A stretch of DNA of 64,000 nt from Chamaelirium japonicum. Lineage: Eukaryota > Streptophyta > Magnoliopsida > Liliales > Melanthiaceae. Position 1 is the first letter of the stretch. Each line of letters opens with the position of its first letter. The stretch spans positions 114,275,532 through 114,339,531 of the forward strand of contig OX393550.1 in assembly GCA_947650365.1 (NCBI GenBank), given 5' to 3'. A program made the position numbers and the translations under genes. The notes beneath the pieces are model-generated. The model was not told the DNA's origin, did not search any database, and saw only the letters and a program-made list of their open reading frames with translations. This document shows positions 16,741 to 28,284 of this stretch, piece by piece.

Positions 16741-18899
16741 CAGAGACGAGCTCGTCGGAGGAACTCATCAGAGCAGATGGTGGAGATAGGGTGTTAGGGT
16801 TTGGGTGTGTATGTGTGTGGAGTAATTTGGGGAAGAAGGGCAGTATACGATTTTTTTAAAATTGGAGGTATGCAATGAGCAAATATTTAGAATTTTTAAA
16901 ACTGGGTGGTGTGTGAAAGTATTTACATTGGTGTGTGAAAAGGAATACTTGGTGTATCAATAGCCTCACTCCCTAAACGGCCAGTAAAATGACCGTAGCG
17001 CCTAGGCGATGTGGAATCAACGATCGAGATCTAGATGTATTGGCCTGGGTGCTATTGATCAGTTACTGGGCACCATTTTTATTACTGGAGCAGAGTCAAG
17101 TCCGATTGTATGTATAACTGCATGACCAAAAGATTGTTAGATTGAGATGTATTACACTTAATCTTGCAAATTATAAGTGACTTTATTGCACAAAATGTGA
17201 TTTCACCCGATGATCGGGCTAGCCGGCGGGATGAAGTTAGCGAGTCAAAGCTAAGGTACTAGAGGTTATATGTCGTATTTTCCTTTTTTTTTAATACAAT
17301 TAATCTATTTAGTTGACCACAATATCATAGAATATAATTGGATAAGGACTTCTTTCGTCTCATACCTTGTAGCATTTTGAGAAAGGACCATTTTGGAGGT
17401 TAATATTCCTTTTAAAATTCTCCCAAGTGTCATGAGGGTTGACTTGGCGTGGTTCTCCAACAATTTATTAGGAAAATAAAATACATGTAAAACCAAAAAT
17501 CGTATAATTAAAAACAAAATTAAAGAATTAATTTAACTCAATTGTTTAAAAGTTCCCTTCTATTCGTTGGTAACGACTAAGCCCGCTCTCGAATCATGAG
17601 TCGAATCAAATTCAAATCAAATAAATTATACGCTTGATTACTAATGTTGGATGTTACACATTTTTTGCACCCAGTTGTTGGATTCGACGGTTGCGGTCAC
17701 TAAGAAAGGTTCGGCCCCGATTTAACTTAATTGTTGGATAGGACAATTGTCACGCACCCATGCTTGTTAGATGAGTTGTGATTAAAGGGACAAATCGAGA
17801 GCAGCTAATTAATGTGCCATATTTTAATTCAGGAACATGTCACGATCTTAGTGAAGTCCGGAATATGGATCGATATAGATCAGGTGATGTTTTCGACAAG
17901 GTCAGTTGAGATGCGGCATTGCATGCTAGACTGCAAGTCGATGCCATTTCTTAGTCAAGTTTTTTAGGGCTGTCCCACCTTCTGCTCGGCTATCCCTTTG
18001 CTCGTAGGGGTGTGGGATTACTTTGAATCCAAAGGAGGCATCGCCTCGATCTCATCTACGGACTTTGAGAGCCTTGTGGAGTTTTTGGGTGGAGGAGGAG
18101 AATTCCAAGGGAGATCAGGGCTCCTTGGGATATACTAGCAATGGCTATTATTTGGGTGATCTGATGAGAGAGAAACAATTGCACTTCAATGGCAAAACTT
18201 CAGGAGCGGATCATCTGTGTCGATCGGTGTCTTCGATCTTCAGGACTTGAATTATCCCATGGTCACATAATTAAGTTTGGGGGGGAGGCAATCTCATTTT
18301 GTAACAACATTTCTTCGTGATTTTTAATATAACTGGTCGGGAGCTGCCAAACCTTCCCTCCTCCTGGAGAGGTTCTAAAAAAAAAAAAAAAAGTCTTTTA
18401 CGACTTGCTAAAGGATTTCCTAGGGTCAAACATTATTCTATGTTAGTGTTGATATCCAATTCTCTTTTTATTTTTTTTTTAATTTGATGGACCGGCCAGG
18501 CGTTGAGAGGATAGGCGCTAGTGCACAAGCTCAAAAATTTTCGGAGATCGAAACAAGAGGAAGGTAGCATAATTGCTAGTTTATTAAATTTTATAATCCT
18601 ATGAATATGGCATCACGGTGTCTATACCAGGAGTTGAACAAGGAATCTTGAGAGAGAGCACCACTTGGATATAAGCGTGTTGATGTTGATGTCGATATTG
18701 TCTTCTCGTTGTTCACCACTTGAGTGGTGGGTCTGGAGGATCAGTCTATTCGTACCCATAGAATTAGTGATGGCACTTGAATCTTGTAAAAAAAATTTCT
18801 TCTCTGTTTATCCTCATCCCCATTGATGCCGGTCCTATTGTTCTTTGCCTCGGCCATCGGCCCAACCTCCCCTGCTGCCTCCATTTTCGATGACACACT
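16741..18899. other. Unassigned intergenic DNA with old repeat remnants
   Basis: A short open frame at 18023-18250 (ASPRSHLRTLRALWSFWVEE) could be a transposon remnant but was not recognised. Copy 2 of a dispersed repeat lies at 18525-18690. Otherwise AT-rich and featureless. Confidence 0.4.
18525..18690. repeat. Dispersed repeat, copy 2
   Basis: Matches the order of motifs at 11985-12255 (GGAGATCG..., GGTAGCATAATTGCT, TTTATTAAATTTTATAAT, ATGGCATCA, CTATACCAGGAGTTG). The element type is unclear. Confidence 0.45.
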
Positions 18900-19290
18900 T
18901 TGCTACCCTCCTCTTCCTCCTCCCTCCTCCCTCCTTCATCTTTTTCGCACCGAAACCCTAAGCAGCTGACTCGGCCTCCTCTCCCTTCCTTCTTCATCCT
19001 CCTCCTCCTCCCTTCTTCTTCTTCTTCCTCCGTCTTCCAGTGCCTAAAACCTAATCGCTGGCCGACGAAGGAAGAAGGAGGAGGAGGGAAGATAAAGGAG
19101 GAAGGAGGATAGGACAAATGCTAAGGTTCAGGCAGGTGGAAGACGGCGAAAGTAGAATTGAGTAGGATGAAGGAGGAAGGAGGAGGATGAAGAGGAAAGG
19201 AAAGGACGTACGGAGGAGGTCGGTCGGTGTCTTAGGGTTCTGGCACTAGATAGATGCAGGAGGAGGGAGGCCACGATGGGTTGGCCAGTT
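18900..19290. repeat. CCT/AGG-rich low-complexity mirrored region
   Basis: A pyrimidine-rich half (18900-19030) is followed by a purine-rich half (19060-19290), so both strands show Ser- or Glu/Gly-rich open frames. These are composition artefacts. Confidence 0.7.
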
Positions 19291-19394
19291 GGACATTGCC
19301 AATGGCAGCGGTGGGGGAGAGCGAACGAGCGGTATTTAGGAATTATTGTGGTTACCAAAAGAAAAAAAAAAAAGAAAAAAAAAAAAAGGGCTAA

Positions 19395-19735
19395 AATAGG
19401 TTTCTGGTGCCATCACTTATTCCATTGGTGCGAACCAGTTCGGGGAGAGAGAATTCCCAGCTCAGCCCATCCCACTCACTGACAGCCAGTTGGGATGTCC
19501 GGCGACACCGGGGCTGCGAGCCACGTGCATGGGCTTCAGGGCCCGGGACCCACATGGGCCCTACACGAGCGCTCCCCTTCCGAACTCCTAGCAGTTGTCT
19601 TCGCCTCCCCGGGCCCATCCAACCGATCCCTCCGGCTCCCCATATTCTCGAGCCCCTCGAGGCCGCGTCCGGCGACCGGCGCTCCTCCCACGTGTCTCCC
19701 CCACGCGACCATGGGATGGGACGCATAATAATATT
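19395..19735. other. GC-rich block with open frames, unrecognised
   Basis: Open frames exist on both strands (for example 19407-19775 on +) but none matches a family I know. It could be the degraded 5' end of a captured gene. Sharp GC rise against AT-rich flanks. Confidence 0.35.
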
Positions 19736-19855
19736 CTATTCTTCAGAGAGAGAGAGTATGGTCACCATCCAGTGAATATAAAGGAACACAGAGCATCACG
19801 TCTTTTCCATCCATGTACAACATGGTATATTTTCTACATTCTTTTATTTCTTGCG

Positions 19856-20661
19856 CAAATTACAAAAACCTCCCCTAAACTCTGCATCTAATTTCTCGTT
19901 GGTCCTTTATACATTCTTTTGAATAACTTGAATCATGAACTATGCTTTGCAGTGACAGAACTAGGATTTCATCTTTGGGGGGGGGGGGGGGGACCAAAGC
20001 ATAAATCAATTTTTTTTCCCACTAATTCAATGGAAAAAATTCATCTGGAAAGAGGATATGAGAGAGAGAGATAACTCCAAAATGATAAATTACACTTTAC
20101 CCCCTAAAGTTTAGCTTAAAAACACTTAACCCGTCTGTTTTGTTCTAAATCGCACTCTAAAGTTTGAAATGTTAGCACAATACCTCCCCTTTTGTCAATT
20201 ACTTATTTTCTCATTTGATGATTTTTATCTGATTAAAACTGAATTGAATGGGGCAAAATTTAGTTTTTAAACTATAGGGGGGTTAAGTGTTTTTGAGTTA
20301 AATTTTAGTGGGGCAAAGTATAATGTACCCAACCCAAAATTTAGGGGGGGCCATGGCCTCCCTCGGTCTATGTGTAGTTCCGTCTCTGATGCTTTGTTTT
20401 GTCTGTATGTTCACCCCCTCCGTCAACATTCCAAAAATATCCTTCTAAATATGGCTAAACATGATTTTCGAATATTTCTTATGCTGACTAGGATGAGGAT
20501 AGTTTGGTATAAAAATTAAGTTTGATAGTTAAAATTTGATGGAAGGGGATGAACATATAGACATAGCATAGTTTATGAGATCTAATTAGCTATTCGGAAA
20601 AGTACTTAAGGGACCAATGAAAACATAGATTTATATTCTAGGGTTTTTTTTTGTAATTTTT
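19856..20661. mobile_element. TIR element (AAATTACAAAAAC ends) interrupted by a hAT MITE
   Basis: Left end AAATTACAAAAACCTCCCCT and right end AGGGTTTTTTTTTGTAATTTTT are inverted repeats. Their interiors also mirror each other (CTCGTTGGTCCTTTATAC against AAGGGACCAATGAAAAC). A 439-bp hAT element sits in the middle. Confidence 0.7.
19950..20388. mobile_element. Non-autonomous hAT element (MITE) with 8-bp TSD
   Basis: Flanked by a perfect ATGCTTTG duplication (19942-19949 and 20389-20396), the 8-bp size used by hAT transposases. Ends are imperfect inverted repeats: CAGTGACAGAACTA on the left, reverse complement CAGAGACGGAACTA on the right. The interior is non-coding and itself partly mirrored (CTTTACCCCCTAAAGTTTA). 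Confidence 0.88.
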
Positions 20662-20664
20662 CTT

Positions 20665-20925
20665 AAAGCCCATAACTTAGTCGTTCCAAACCACGGTATC
20701 AACGTGGTGATACCATAGTTTGGGGTCCGACCATTGACATATGATATTTATGTCCAATTGGACGGTTTAGGATTGTTGAGATCGATCTATAGGTCATCGA
20801 GAGAATCTCAGGGGACTCTCATCATAAGGGTCGGGTGATCGAACAGGAGCTGACATGTGTTGTTGGCTGGATCCCGAACCACGGTGATTTCTTGGTTCGG
20901 AACGACTATTTTAAGTTATTAGAAT
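20665..20925. mobile_element. MITE with AGTCGTTCCRAACCA inverted repeats
   Basis: Left arm AACTTAGTCGTTCCAAACCA and right arm TGGTTCGGAACGACTATTTT are inverted. About 260 bp, non-coding, immediately beside the nested pair above. Confidence 0.6.
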
Positions 20926-21219
20926 TTTTTAAAAACTATTATACTCTTCGCTGGGAGGGTAAAAACAAAAAATAAGAAGGAAGAACTTTTTGATGGGCGG
21001 GTGTGGTGTTGGGGGTATAAAAGTAAAAAGCAAAGAAGTAAAAATCATTTGTTAATGGATTTCGACGCTGTGGTCAGCGCCTGATGCGGTGGTTTTTTTT
21101 TTTTTTTTTTCCAAATGGAACTTGTACCTTTCCATCACAGTACTCCATGGGATCCTGGTTTACTATAAAACAGTATGAGGTACCAAATAAAAGCTTATTG
21201 CTCGAGGGAAATGACAAAC

Positions 21220-21221
<2 letters not shown>

Positions 21222-21304
<83 letters not shown>
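21222..21304. repeat. Compound (CT)n(GT)n microsatellite
   Basis: About 38 bp of CT followed by about 45 bp of GT. Confidence 0.97.
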
Positions 21305-21305
<1 letters not shown>

Positions 21306-21392
21306 TGCTTATCTAAGCCTTCGCCGAGTTTCCCGCTGATTCACATGATAGAGAAGGTTTTACAAATGAGTAATACTATTTGAACAAACTAG

Positions 21393-21521
21393 TTTGACAA
21401 TCTAATTGACAAACCAGACCCCTGGAGTGGTGGCGGGGCCCGCTTGGTGTGAATGATGGCACAGTGAGCCCTGGGCCTACCACCAGTTTTATGGGTCTGG
21501 TTTGTCAATGAGATTGTCAAA
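21393..21521. mobile_element. Short MITE with 28-bp inverted ends
   Basis: TTTGACAATCTAATTGACAA plus ACCAGACCC at the left is matched by GGGTCTGGTTTGTCAATGAG plus ATTGTCAAA at the right (reverse complement, two mismatches). About 129 bp with a GC-rich loop. Confidence 0.75.
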
Positions 21522-21689
21522 GATGATGAATGAAGTGCAGACAATGATTATATGTGCATCAAAATATGGAACCCTTAATCAAAAGTTTTGTGTATAAAAT
21601 GAATCCGAAGCAGATTTTTTTATGGGGCGGACTGCAAATAGTCATTCTTAAGGGTTTCATTTTAGGATAGGTCCTGACAACCAGTGGCG

Positions 21690-22020
21690 GACTCAGGAAC
21701 TCCATCCAAGCATGCTCTACCCTTTGTCTACTTGTACAAGCACTCCTCGGCCTGTCGAGAGTAGCGCTACTTCTTCAGAGATAGTGGATTCAAAGGTTGT
21801 GTCTTACCGCACGGAGATGTAGACTTCGGTCGAACTTTGTCACAATCACCTATGTCAACTCTTTCTTTCTCTTTCTCTCTCTCTACTCTACAGCATTATC
21901 ACAACAGCTCAGCGCGTGACAGCTCAGTACTCTATAGCGCACTACATCTCGAAAGTCAACACCTTCCATCTACTGTTAGAGGGGGACCGTACAACGGCCG
22001 TAATCCTCTCTCATAAATGA
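21690..22020 (+). mobile_element. Fragment of a Gypsy leader/gag-proximal region, + orientation
   Basis: Matches 27610-27920 in reverse complement: same order of ACTTGTACAAGCACTCCTCGG, CTACTTCTTCAGAGATAG, CCTATGTCAACTCTTTCT and AACACCTTCC. Probably the untranslated leader of the same Gypsy family. Broken fragment. Confidence 0.6.
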
Positions 22021-22148
22021 TCCCTATTCTACAAATAGACGTTTTGGGGCCATCAAACACAAATTTTAGAGCCCGGAAGCCGTCGTAAAGAGGAAGATCG
22101 AAGTCATCATCATCGCCATGCTCAACTAAAGGCATTCTCTAGGGTTTC

Positions 22149-22476
22149 TGTGATGACCAAGATCCAATAGGCCAAGAGCCAAGACTCATGAGGTTGTGAT
22201 GCCAAGATGGATGAGGTGAGGAGAGGTAAGGTGTATAAGGCCATGAGTTATCCCCATATCGCTTGGAGAAGGAGATCCTGAGCTACTTATATAATTTCCC
22301 CTCCCAAACATAGAAGACGTGTTTTAAAACCGTGCGCCGCTACGGATTTCGTAAGAACTCCGTAGTTAAGTGTGCTCGGGCAAGATCAATACTAGGATGG
22401 GTGTCCTCCCTGGAAAGTTCTCGTGCGGGCACGGGCAAAGCGGACAATATCTTGTGTGTTTGGGGTGGATGTTACA
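22149..22476 (+). repeat. Cassandra 5' LTR
   Basis: 328 bp; the 5S-like block is at about 22331-22432. Confidence 0.9.
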
Positions 22477-22556
22477 AAATGGTATCAGAGTCGATTCTCC
22501 TCGCAATGGGGGGGTCTAACCCTACACGAGGACGTGTAGCCCTAAGGGGGGTGGGT

Positions 22557-22888
22557 TGTGACGACCAAAATCCAGTAGACCAAGAGCCAAGAGCCAAGAC
22601 TCCTGAGGTTGTAATGCCAAGGTGGATAAGATGAGGTGAGGTGTACAAGGCCACGAGTTAGCCCCACATCGACTGAAGAGAAGGAGATCTTGAGCTACTT
22701 ATATAATTTTCCCTCCCAAACACAGAAGATGCGTTTTAAAACTGTGCGCCGCTATGGATTTTGTAAGAACTTTGTAGTTAAGTGTACTCGGGCGAGATAA
22801 GTACTAGGATGGGTGACTTCCTTAGGAAGTTCTTATGCGCGCACGGGCAAAGCGGACAATATCTTGTGTGTTTAGGGTGAATGCTACA
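22557..22888 (+). repeat. Cassandra 3' LTR
   Basis: 332 bp; the 5S-like block is at about 22741-22845. The internal promoter motif AGTACTAGGATGGGTGAC is closest to canonical 5S here. Confidence 0.9.
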
Positions 22889-22893
22889 GTTTC

Positions 22894-24190
22894 GATAAAA
22901 CCCTAGCCTTGTAAACTATGGTTTTTATATACTTTTAGGTTTTTAAATTTTCTTCTATGGATTGTTGCAAGGTTTGTGATGACTAATGAATTATTTTAGT
23001 TAATCTATGATATGAATTATTTTGTTTTCGCTATAATTTTTTATATCTAGATTACGTATATGATGGGCTATATTTCGTGGATTAATCTATGACTATTATT
23101 CAAAGAATTGTGTATCTTTGGATGGATCATGCATAGGGAAGATGATTTGTGCCCAGGACGACGGATCATGTCAATCAAAGATGATCCATACCATCGATGC
23201 ACTTATAATTATCATCATAGTTTATCTTCTATGCTTATATCATATGATTAATTATCATGCAAGGTATTAATTTATCCGCAAGTAAATTAATGCTATCTAA
23301 ACTAATCCTAATTTAAGGAATTATAATTTTATCTAAATTAAAACTCGCAAGTGTCCGAATCACTTTGTAGGAGCTGTGCATATTACGAGGTCGATCCCAT
23401 ATGGATTGATAAAAAGTGAGTAGTCTAATCTAGGGTTTCTAGCTATTTAACCTTAATTAATTAATGAGCAAGATTAATGATTTGGTTTTGAGAGAATATG
23501 ATTAAAAAGTAACTAAGTAAGATAAAAGTATGCAAATTGAATATAGTAATGTGGTACAAGATTGAGATCCAGATGTGGATGAGATACTATAGTGGTCGTA
23601 TCTCACTAGATCATTGTAGATGCTAGATTTTAATGATGATGTTCTATGTTTAAGCGAGTAGCATTGGGAATAAAAATCCCGTACTTTCTCGAAGATGTGA
23701 TCATTAGGCCTTAAATATGATTATCTAAGATTTGAATCAACTCAAGCATAGGTAATAAAATAAAGCATCGAACATCTAGGTTAAGCTCAATGGATCTAAT
23801 CACTTAAATAGAGAATCCGATGTTTAATTTAAGCATACAAGATTTGGGTTTTAATTATTTAATTAAAATAGGCCTAATTGCATGATGGTTAATTATATTG
23901 CTAACTACAAAATATACATGGCATGGATTGTGAGAGCGAATTGAACCATCAAACAATTAATAATTGAATCACATAAGAAATTAAAAAGCATGGCATAAAA
24001 CACATAAAATAAACCTAACATCTACTATAGATTTAGGGTTTCATCTAGGCCTTAGCATGGAATTTAGTTATCCATGGTTTCTATTACATCGAAAGAAAAC
24101 AAAGGTAAGAACGGAGTATAATTCATCTCGAAAGATTTGTTTGTGATCTTCGTCTTCCTTCCTCTCCTTCAATGCATCTTCACTTCAGCT
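22894..24190. other. AT-rich unassigned DNA, probably retroelement remnants
   Basis: No coding signal. Near 23340-23420 the words CTCGCAAGTGTCCGAATCA and GTCGATCCCATATGG resemble a phrase common next to some plant LTR elements, but no boundaries could be set. Confidence 0.35.
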
Positions 24191-25150
24191 CGATCACGAC
24201 ATAACTTCAACGACAGTGCGAACGATGATGGCTCGGATGGATGGAAGATGGCCATGGCTCGTAGTAGAAGGTTTATAGATGTGGAGGTCGTAGTGTAGGG
24301 AGTTCTGGAAAACCAGCATGATCGCTTCATCGTCGAGGTGACGTCTATAGAGCGCAGCGTGCTCGTTCCGGAACCTCCAAGTAAACTCTCGGAGGGTTTT
24401 ATCTGATCCCATCCCGAGCAGGTAGAGGTAGTCTAGCTTTTTCACTGGCTTGAGGTTCAGTCGATAGTGCTGAACGAAGAGGTCTACTAAATCCTTGAAC
24501 TAACTCACAGTCTGTCGGGAGGTAGTGATACCAATCGAGCGATATATCATTCAGGCTACCCGCAAAGGTGTTGTATAGAACTTGGTTGTTATGGTTGTGC
24601 GGTATTAATGCCTGATTGAAAGTGAGGACTTGCAAAGTTGGGTCTCCCATTAGGCAATTGAACTTAGGGAGAGATGGAGTCCTCCAGCTTCGAGGGAAAG
24701 AAGCTTGAAGAATTTGTTGATGAAGAGGTCCCTCGGAGGCGTGGCTATTCTGACGATCACCTCATTGGTCTGACAGGCATCTCGGAAGGGGAGAAGGGAG
24801 TGAGGGTGTCTGAGTCACTTTCGCTGTCCATTGCTCTACCAGAGCTCGATCGTAGTTGCAATGCTGTCGGACCCTGGGGTGGCGACTGTCGTTTCAAGTA
24901 TCCCTCACGATGTAGGGATCGTAGGATGACTCAAAGCTGAGCAGCTCGGGGAGATTAGCAGGCTCGTCGAGACGCTCCCAGACCGTCGGTCTAGAAAGAA
25001 AGGGTGAGGGTCCTCTCGAGAGGGGTCTGAGAGATCGTTGTGGCATGTCGGAGACAGATCATCACGAAGGAGCAGGAGATGGACCGATCAACTGGTGGAT
25101 GTCTGCTCTGTCGTTGATGCCAGTTACCGACCTCGGGAGATTGGCTCATG
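24190..25150 (-). mobile_element. Broken Ty3/Gypsy gag, C-terminal part
   Basis: Minus-strand words such as HNHNNQVLYNTFAGSLND, SLDWYHYLP, KKLDYLYLL and LREFTWRFRNEHAAL match the retrotransposon gag domain of Tat-like Gypsy elements. The region is a decayed fossil with many breaks. Confidence 0.75.
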
Positions 25151-25179
25151 CATATGTTGTAGCTCATGTGTCCTGAGTG

Positions 25180-26750
25180 TGGATTTTCTATATTAACATT
25201 AACAAAGATGACTTTGGTTTTTGCCTTAATTAGAATACTACTTTGGTTTATGTTAATTCATAAATAATAAAGAACCCTAGGAAACACAGTAGGCCACTAA
25301 GGTGCATGGTGGGTCCATGCTTGGGAGACCCAGTGGACTGGTTCTGTGTAGTCCTAGAGCTAGTTCACAGCTTTGGTGATGCCGGTCGCTTCGCTAAGAA
25401 TAAGTTGTTGGAAGGTAGAGGATGTGGTGAAATCTCCACCACGAGAACGTGGGATTCTCATTCACCTAACCAAGCATGATGATCGTGTTGAACCGGAACC
25501 AAGACGATGTACAGTTCAGTGATTCAGACACTTGTGTATAAGTCATCTTACTACTATAGATCATTTGTCCTTAACCCTGAGAGACCATGTACACTGAGCC
25601 AACCAGTTGTGTGGTGCTTTGATGTGCCAACGTGTGCGGACCTACCATATTCCAATACCACGGTACGTTGGGTTATCTAGCTGGCGCTAGAGTGGCATGC
25701 AGTCCCTACAAGTTATCCGACGTCCAGTGTTGGATGGGTGCGTTTTGATGAGTCAATCTGTTCACATAATTAATCAAGGCCTGGTGGTTGTCAGTATGAC
25801 TGACGATGTTCTGGATGCTAGGCATAGCACCGGAAGGTGTGTGGTGTTATAGATGACAAGTAATCAAATCCTAGTCAGATGATCGATCGGGGTCTTACGG
25901 TGCTCTCCACCGCCCGAGTCGAATCGGTACCAGTAATAAGAGGGACTAAATATTATCATAGTATAGTAGAGAACAGGGTTACGAGGGAGTAATATAAGTT
26001 TAGGATCACTAGAGTTCAACTCGCGTTGCACTCTGGATGGCTATATGGTTAGTCGGATTAGGACTGATTAGCGAAACTTTCGGTGTATCACCGGAACAGT
26101 TAATCAGGGATTAGGTTTGAGCTAGAGATCCTGAACCCTGAAGGTTCCACCCTATCGTTGAGTATAGCAATTTTTTTCCGACCCGATTGGATATGTTAGA
26201 TGCGAAGTAGCGCGATGGAGCACAAGCCCGAAGGCTAAGAACCTAATTCACATATGTTATGGGTCCATAAGGGTATTTTGGTCAATTCTAAAATATAGCT
26301 CAGAACATATTGAATATAGATCTTAAAATGATTGTAATAATTTCAGGAGCTCATAGGCGTTGACGGAACTCGATTCCGACAAGCGCACCTCAATTTATCT
26401 CTCTATTAGCGATTTTTCGATATAAGGGCATTTTCGTATAAAGTGTCTAGGAGATAAAGGGAAACCCTAACCATGGGAAATCCAACCCCCCCCTTATCCC
26501 TATCTCTAAGGGGCCGGCCCTAGCTTGCGTAAGCGAGTAGGGGACCAGCCTATAAGAGGAAATAGGATAGAAGGGGCCGGCCCTAAGGTGTGTGCAAGTT
26601 CCCCTCACCCTCTCCTTAAAAATCCGGCCCGTCTACCTCTCTCTCCCCTTGTGGTTTCAACCAAGTAGAAGAGGAAGAAGAAAGAGGAAGAAAGGAGGAG
26701 GAAGAAGAAGATAGAAAGAGAAGAGAAGGCTTTGGAGGGTTATCATTTTC
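25180..26750 (-). mobile_element. Solo-LTR-like block inserted in the gag fossil, - orientation
   Basis: It separates the two gag pieces. In reverse complement it shows long colinear similarity (about two thirds identity by eye) to 46516-48128: for example CAAAGCACCACACAACTGGTT and the phrase around CCATCCAGAGTGCAACGCG. No coding domain is visible, so an LTR is the simplest reading. Edges are approximate. Confidence 0.5.
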
Positions 26751-26889
26751 ACAACGCAATCCTCCGTCGGCTCGTAGTCCTTGCACTCAGAGATAGGACT
26801 TCAAGGATTCCTCCCTTCGTAAAGGACAAGGTGCTATCCGACAGCTTCCCTTTCAATTTACGTGTGATTTATCATCGTTCTGTTCTATT

Positions 26890-27260
26890 TAGATCAAAGA
26901 TCTATAAGATATGATGATTCTAAACAACTAACTAGATGCATGCATGTCTTCCGTAGATCGTAGTATGCCTCTAGGATGTCCGTACATATGCTAGGATCAA
27001 AGATTCGCATGTAGATTATTTGAAAGATAGATTGCAGTGAAACATACAACATGAGATCCTCGGATTTATCTTTTGATTCCGCTACGACTCTGATAATAGG
27101 ATGTAATTCCAACAGCATCGACGATGACTCACAGGAGAGAGTCTCTCTCAACCATGAGAGTAGAGCATTCTGCTTCATGAGGATAAGTAGTGGGAAGTCC
27201 TCCGCCGTGATTTGGTACGTCGCCTGAGGGTCAACGACAGGTAAGACGTGCACTTTCCCC
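26890..27260 (-). mobile_element. Broken Gypsy gag, N-terminal part
   Basis: A minus-strand open stretch (TYQITAEDFPLLILMKQN, LLSWLRETL) resembles the early gag region of Tat-like elements. Decayed fossil, upstream in element order of the piece at 24.2-25.1 kb. Confidence 0.45.
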
Positions 27261-27609
27261 GGGGGTTAAGTAGTCACGTCGGTATGCTGAGGAGATGGCC
27301 AAGGTTGAGTCTGAGTGGCGCGATCAACTGGCCTATGACTTCTCGAATCTACAACAGGTTGCTATTCCGGGAGCTGGGTCATCACAAACCTATGACTCAT
27401 TGAGCAAGTCGTAGAATACTAAATGTCTAGATAAACATTGCTTCCTTCCAGCTGGTCCACGGGTCATGCATTTGCTATTCTGTTATAGCGATGGAGACAA
27501 ACGAATTGCTCGGGCAATCGGTGGTTGCTGCTTGACCAAAGGAGTTAGGAAGCACGGAAGTCGCAAGTCGACAAGGAATGATCCAATAGACGGTGCCAAA
27601 ATATAGGGG

Positions 27610-27920
27610 AGGATTATGGCCATCGTACGATCCCCCTCCAATAGTCAGTGGAAGGTGTTGACCGTCAATATGTGGCGCACTGTAGAGCGCTGAGCTATCA
27701 TGTGCTGAGCAATTGCGCTAATACTGTAGAGTAGAGAGAGAGAGATAGAGAGAAAGAGTTGACATAGGAGGTGGTAATGAAGTTTGGCCGAAGCCTCTCC
27801 GTGCAGTGAGACGCAACCTTTGAATCAACTATCTCTGAAGAAGTAGAGCTACTTTCGACAGACCGAGGAGTGCTTGTACAAGTAGATAGAGGGTATAGAA
27901 AGCTTGGATGGAGTCTGATC
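27610..27920 (-). mobile_element. Gypsy leader fragment, - orientation
   Basis: Inverted copy of 21690-22020. Lies upstream, in element order, of the gag fossil, consistent with an untranslated leader. Confidence 0.55.
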
Positions 27921-28044
27921 ACTGGAATTTTGGATCTGGATCCAGGATCCTCGAATATTTGTCAGATCTTCTATTTATAGAGGTTTGGGAATACCGATGG
28001 TTTTGTTGAATACCCGGGGGGATTTATCAGACCCTGAATAGTAT

Positions 28045-28284
28045 CCGTGGGCCCTAGACATGGCTGTGGATCCTATTGTAGTCTCTGTGGGCCGCAGGCA
28101 GGACTGTGGGCCCCACCGTCGTCTACGTGGACCCTAGACAGGGTTGCGAGTCCTACGATCATCTCCGTGGGCCCCAAGCGGGGTTGCCGGTCTCACGGTC
28201 ATATCCGTGGGCCCCAAACAGGGTTGTGTGTCCCATGGTTGTCTTCGTGTGCCACAAGCAGGGCTGTGGGTTCCACCGTCGGGC
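28045..28284. repeat. 40-bp minisatellite, six units
   Basis: CCGTGGGCCCCAAACAGGGT-type units repeat every 40 bp, six times, with 70-85% identity. Open frames across it are repeat artefacts. Confidence 0.85.

Larger units (their letters stand above)
22149..22888 (+). mobile_element. Cassandra-type TRIM retrotransposon with 5S-like LTRs
   Basis: 5' LTR 22149-22476, 3' LTR 22557-22888, internal part only 80 bp. The start TGTGATGACC and end GTTACA/GCTACA fit LTR edges. Both LTRs carry a 5S-rRNA-like block (AGTTAAGTGTGCTCGGGC, TACTAGGATGGGTG). The primer-binding site TGGTATCAGAG (22480 on) fits initiator Met tRNA, and a G-rich purine tract lies at 22544-22556. The 5-bp duplication GTTTC (22144-22148, 22889-22893) is perfect. 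The LTRs differ at roughly 12-14% of sites by eye, mostly transitions, so the insertion is several million years old at usual plant rates. Non-coding by nature; looks whole. Confidence 0.93.

Noticed and set aside
18764-19117. Glu/Arg-rich minus-strand protein
   Set aside because: It comes from mirrored CCT/AGG runs and is not conserved coding sequence.
22331-22845. Two 5S rRNA genes
   Set aside because: The 5S-like blocks lie at matching places in the LTRs of a TRIM with a target duplication, so they are Cassandra parts rather than 5S genes.
28045-28284. CRISPR-like array because of regular 40-bp spacing
   Set aside because: No spacer/repeat alternation, and the whole unit repeats, so it is a minisatellite in a plant genome.
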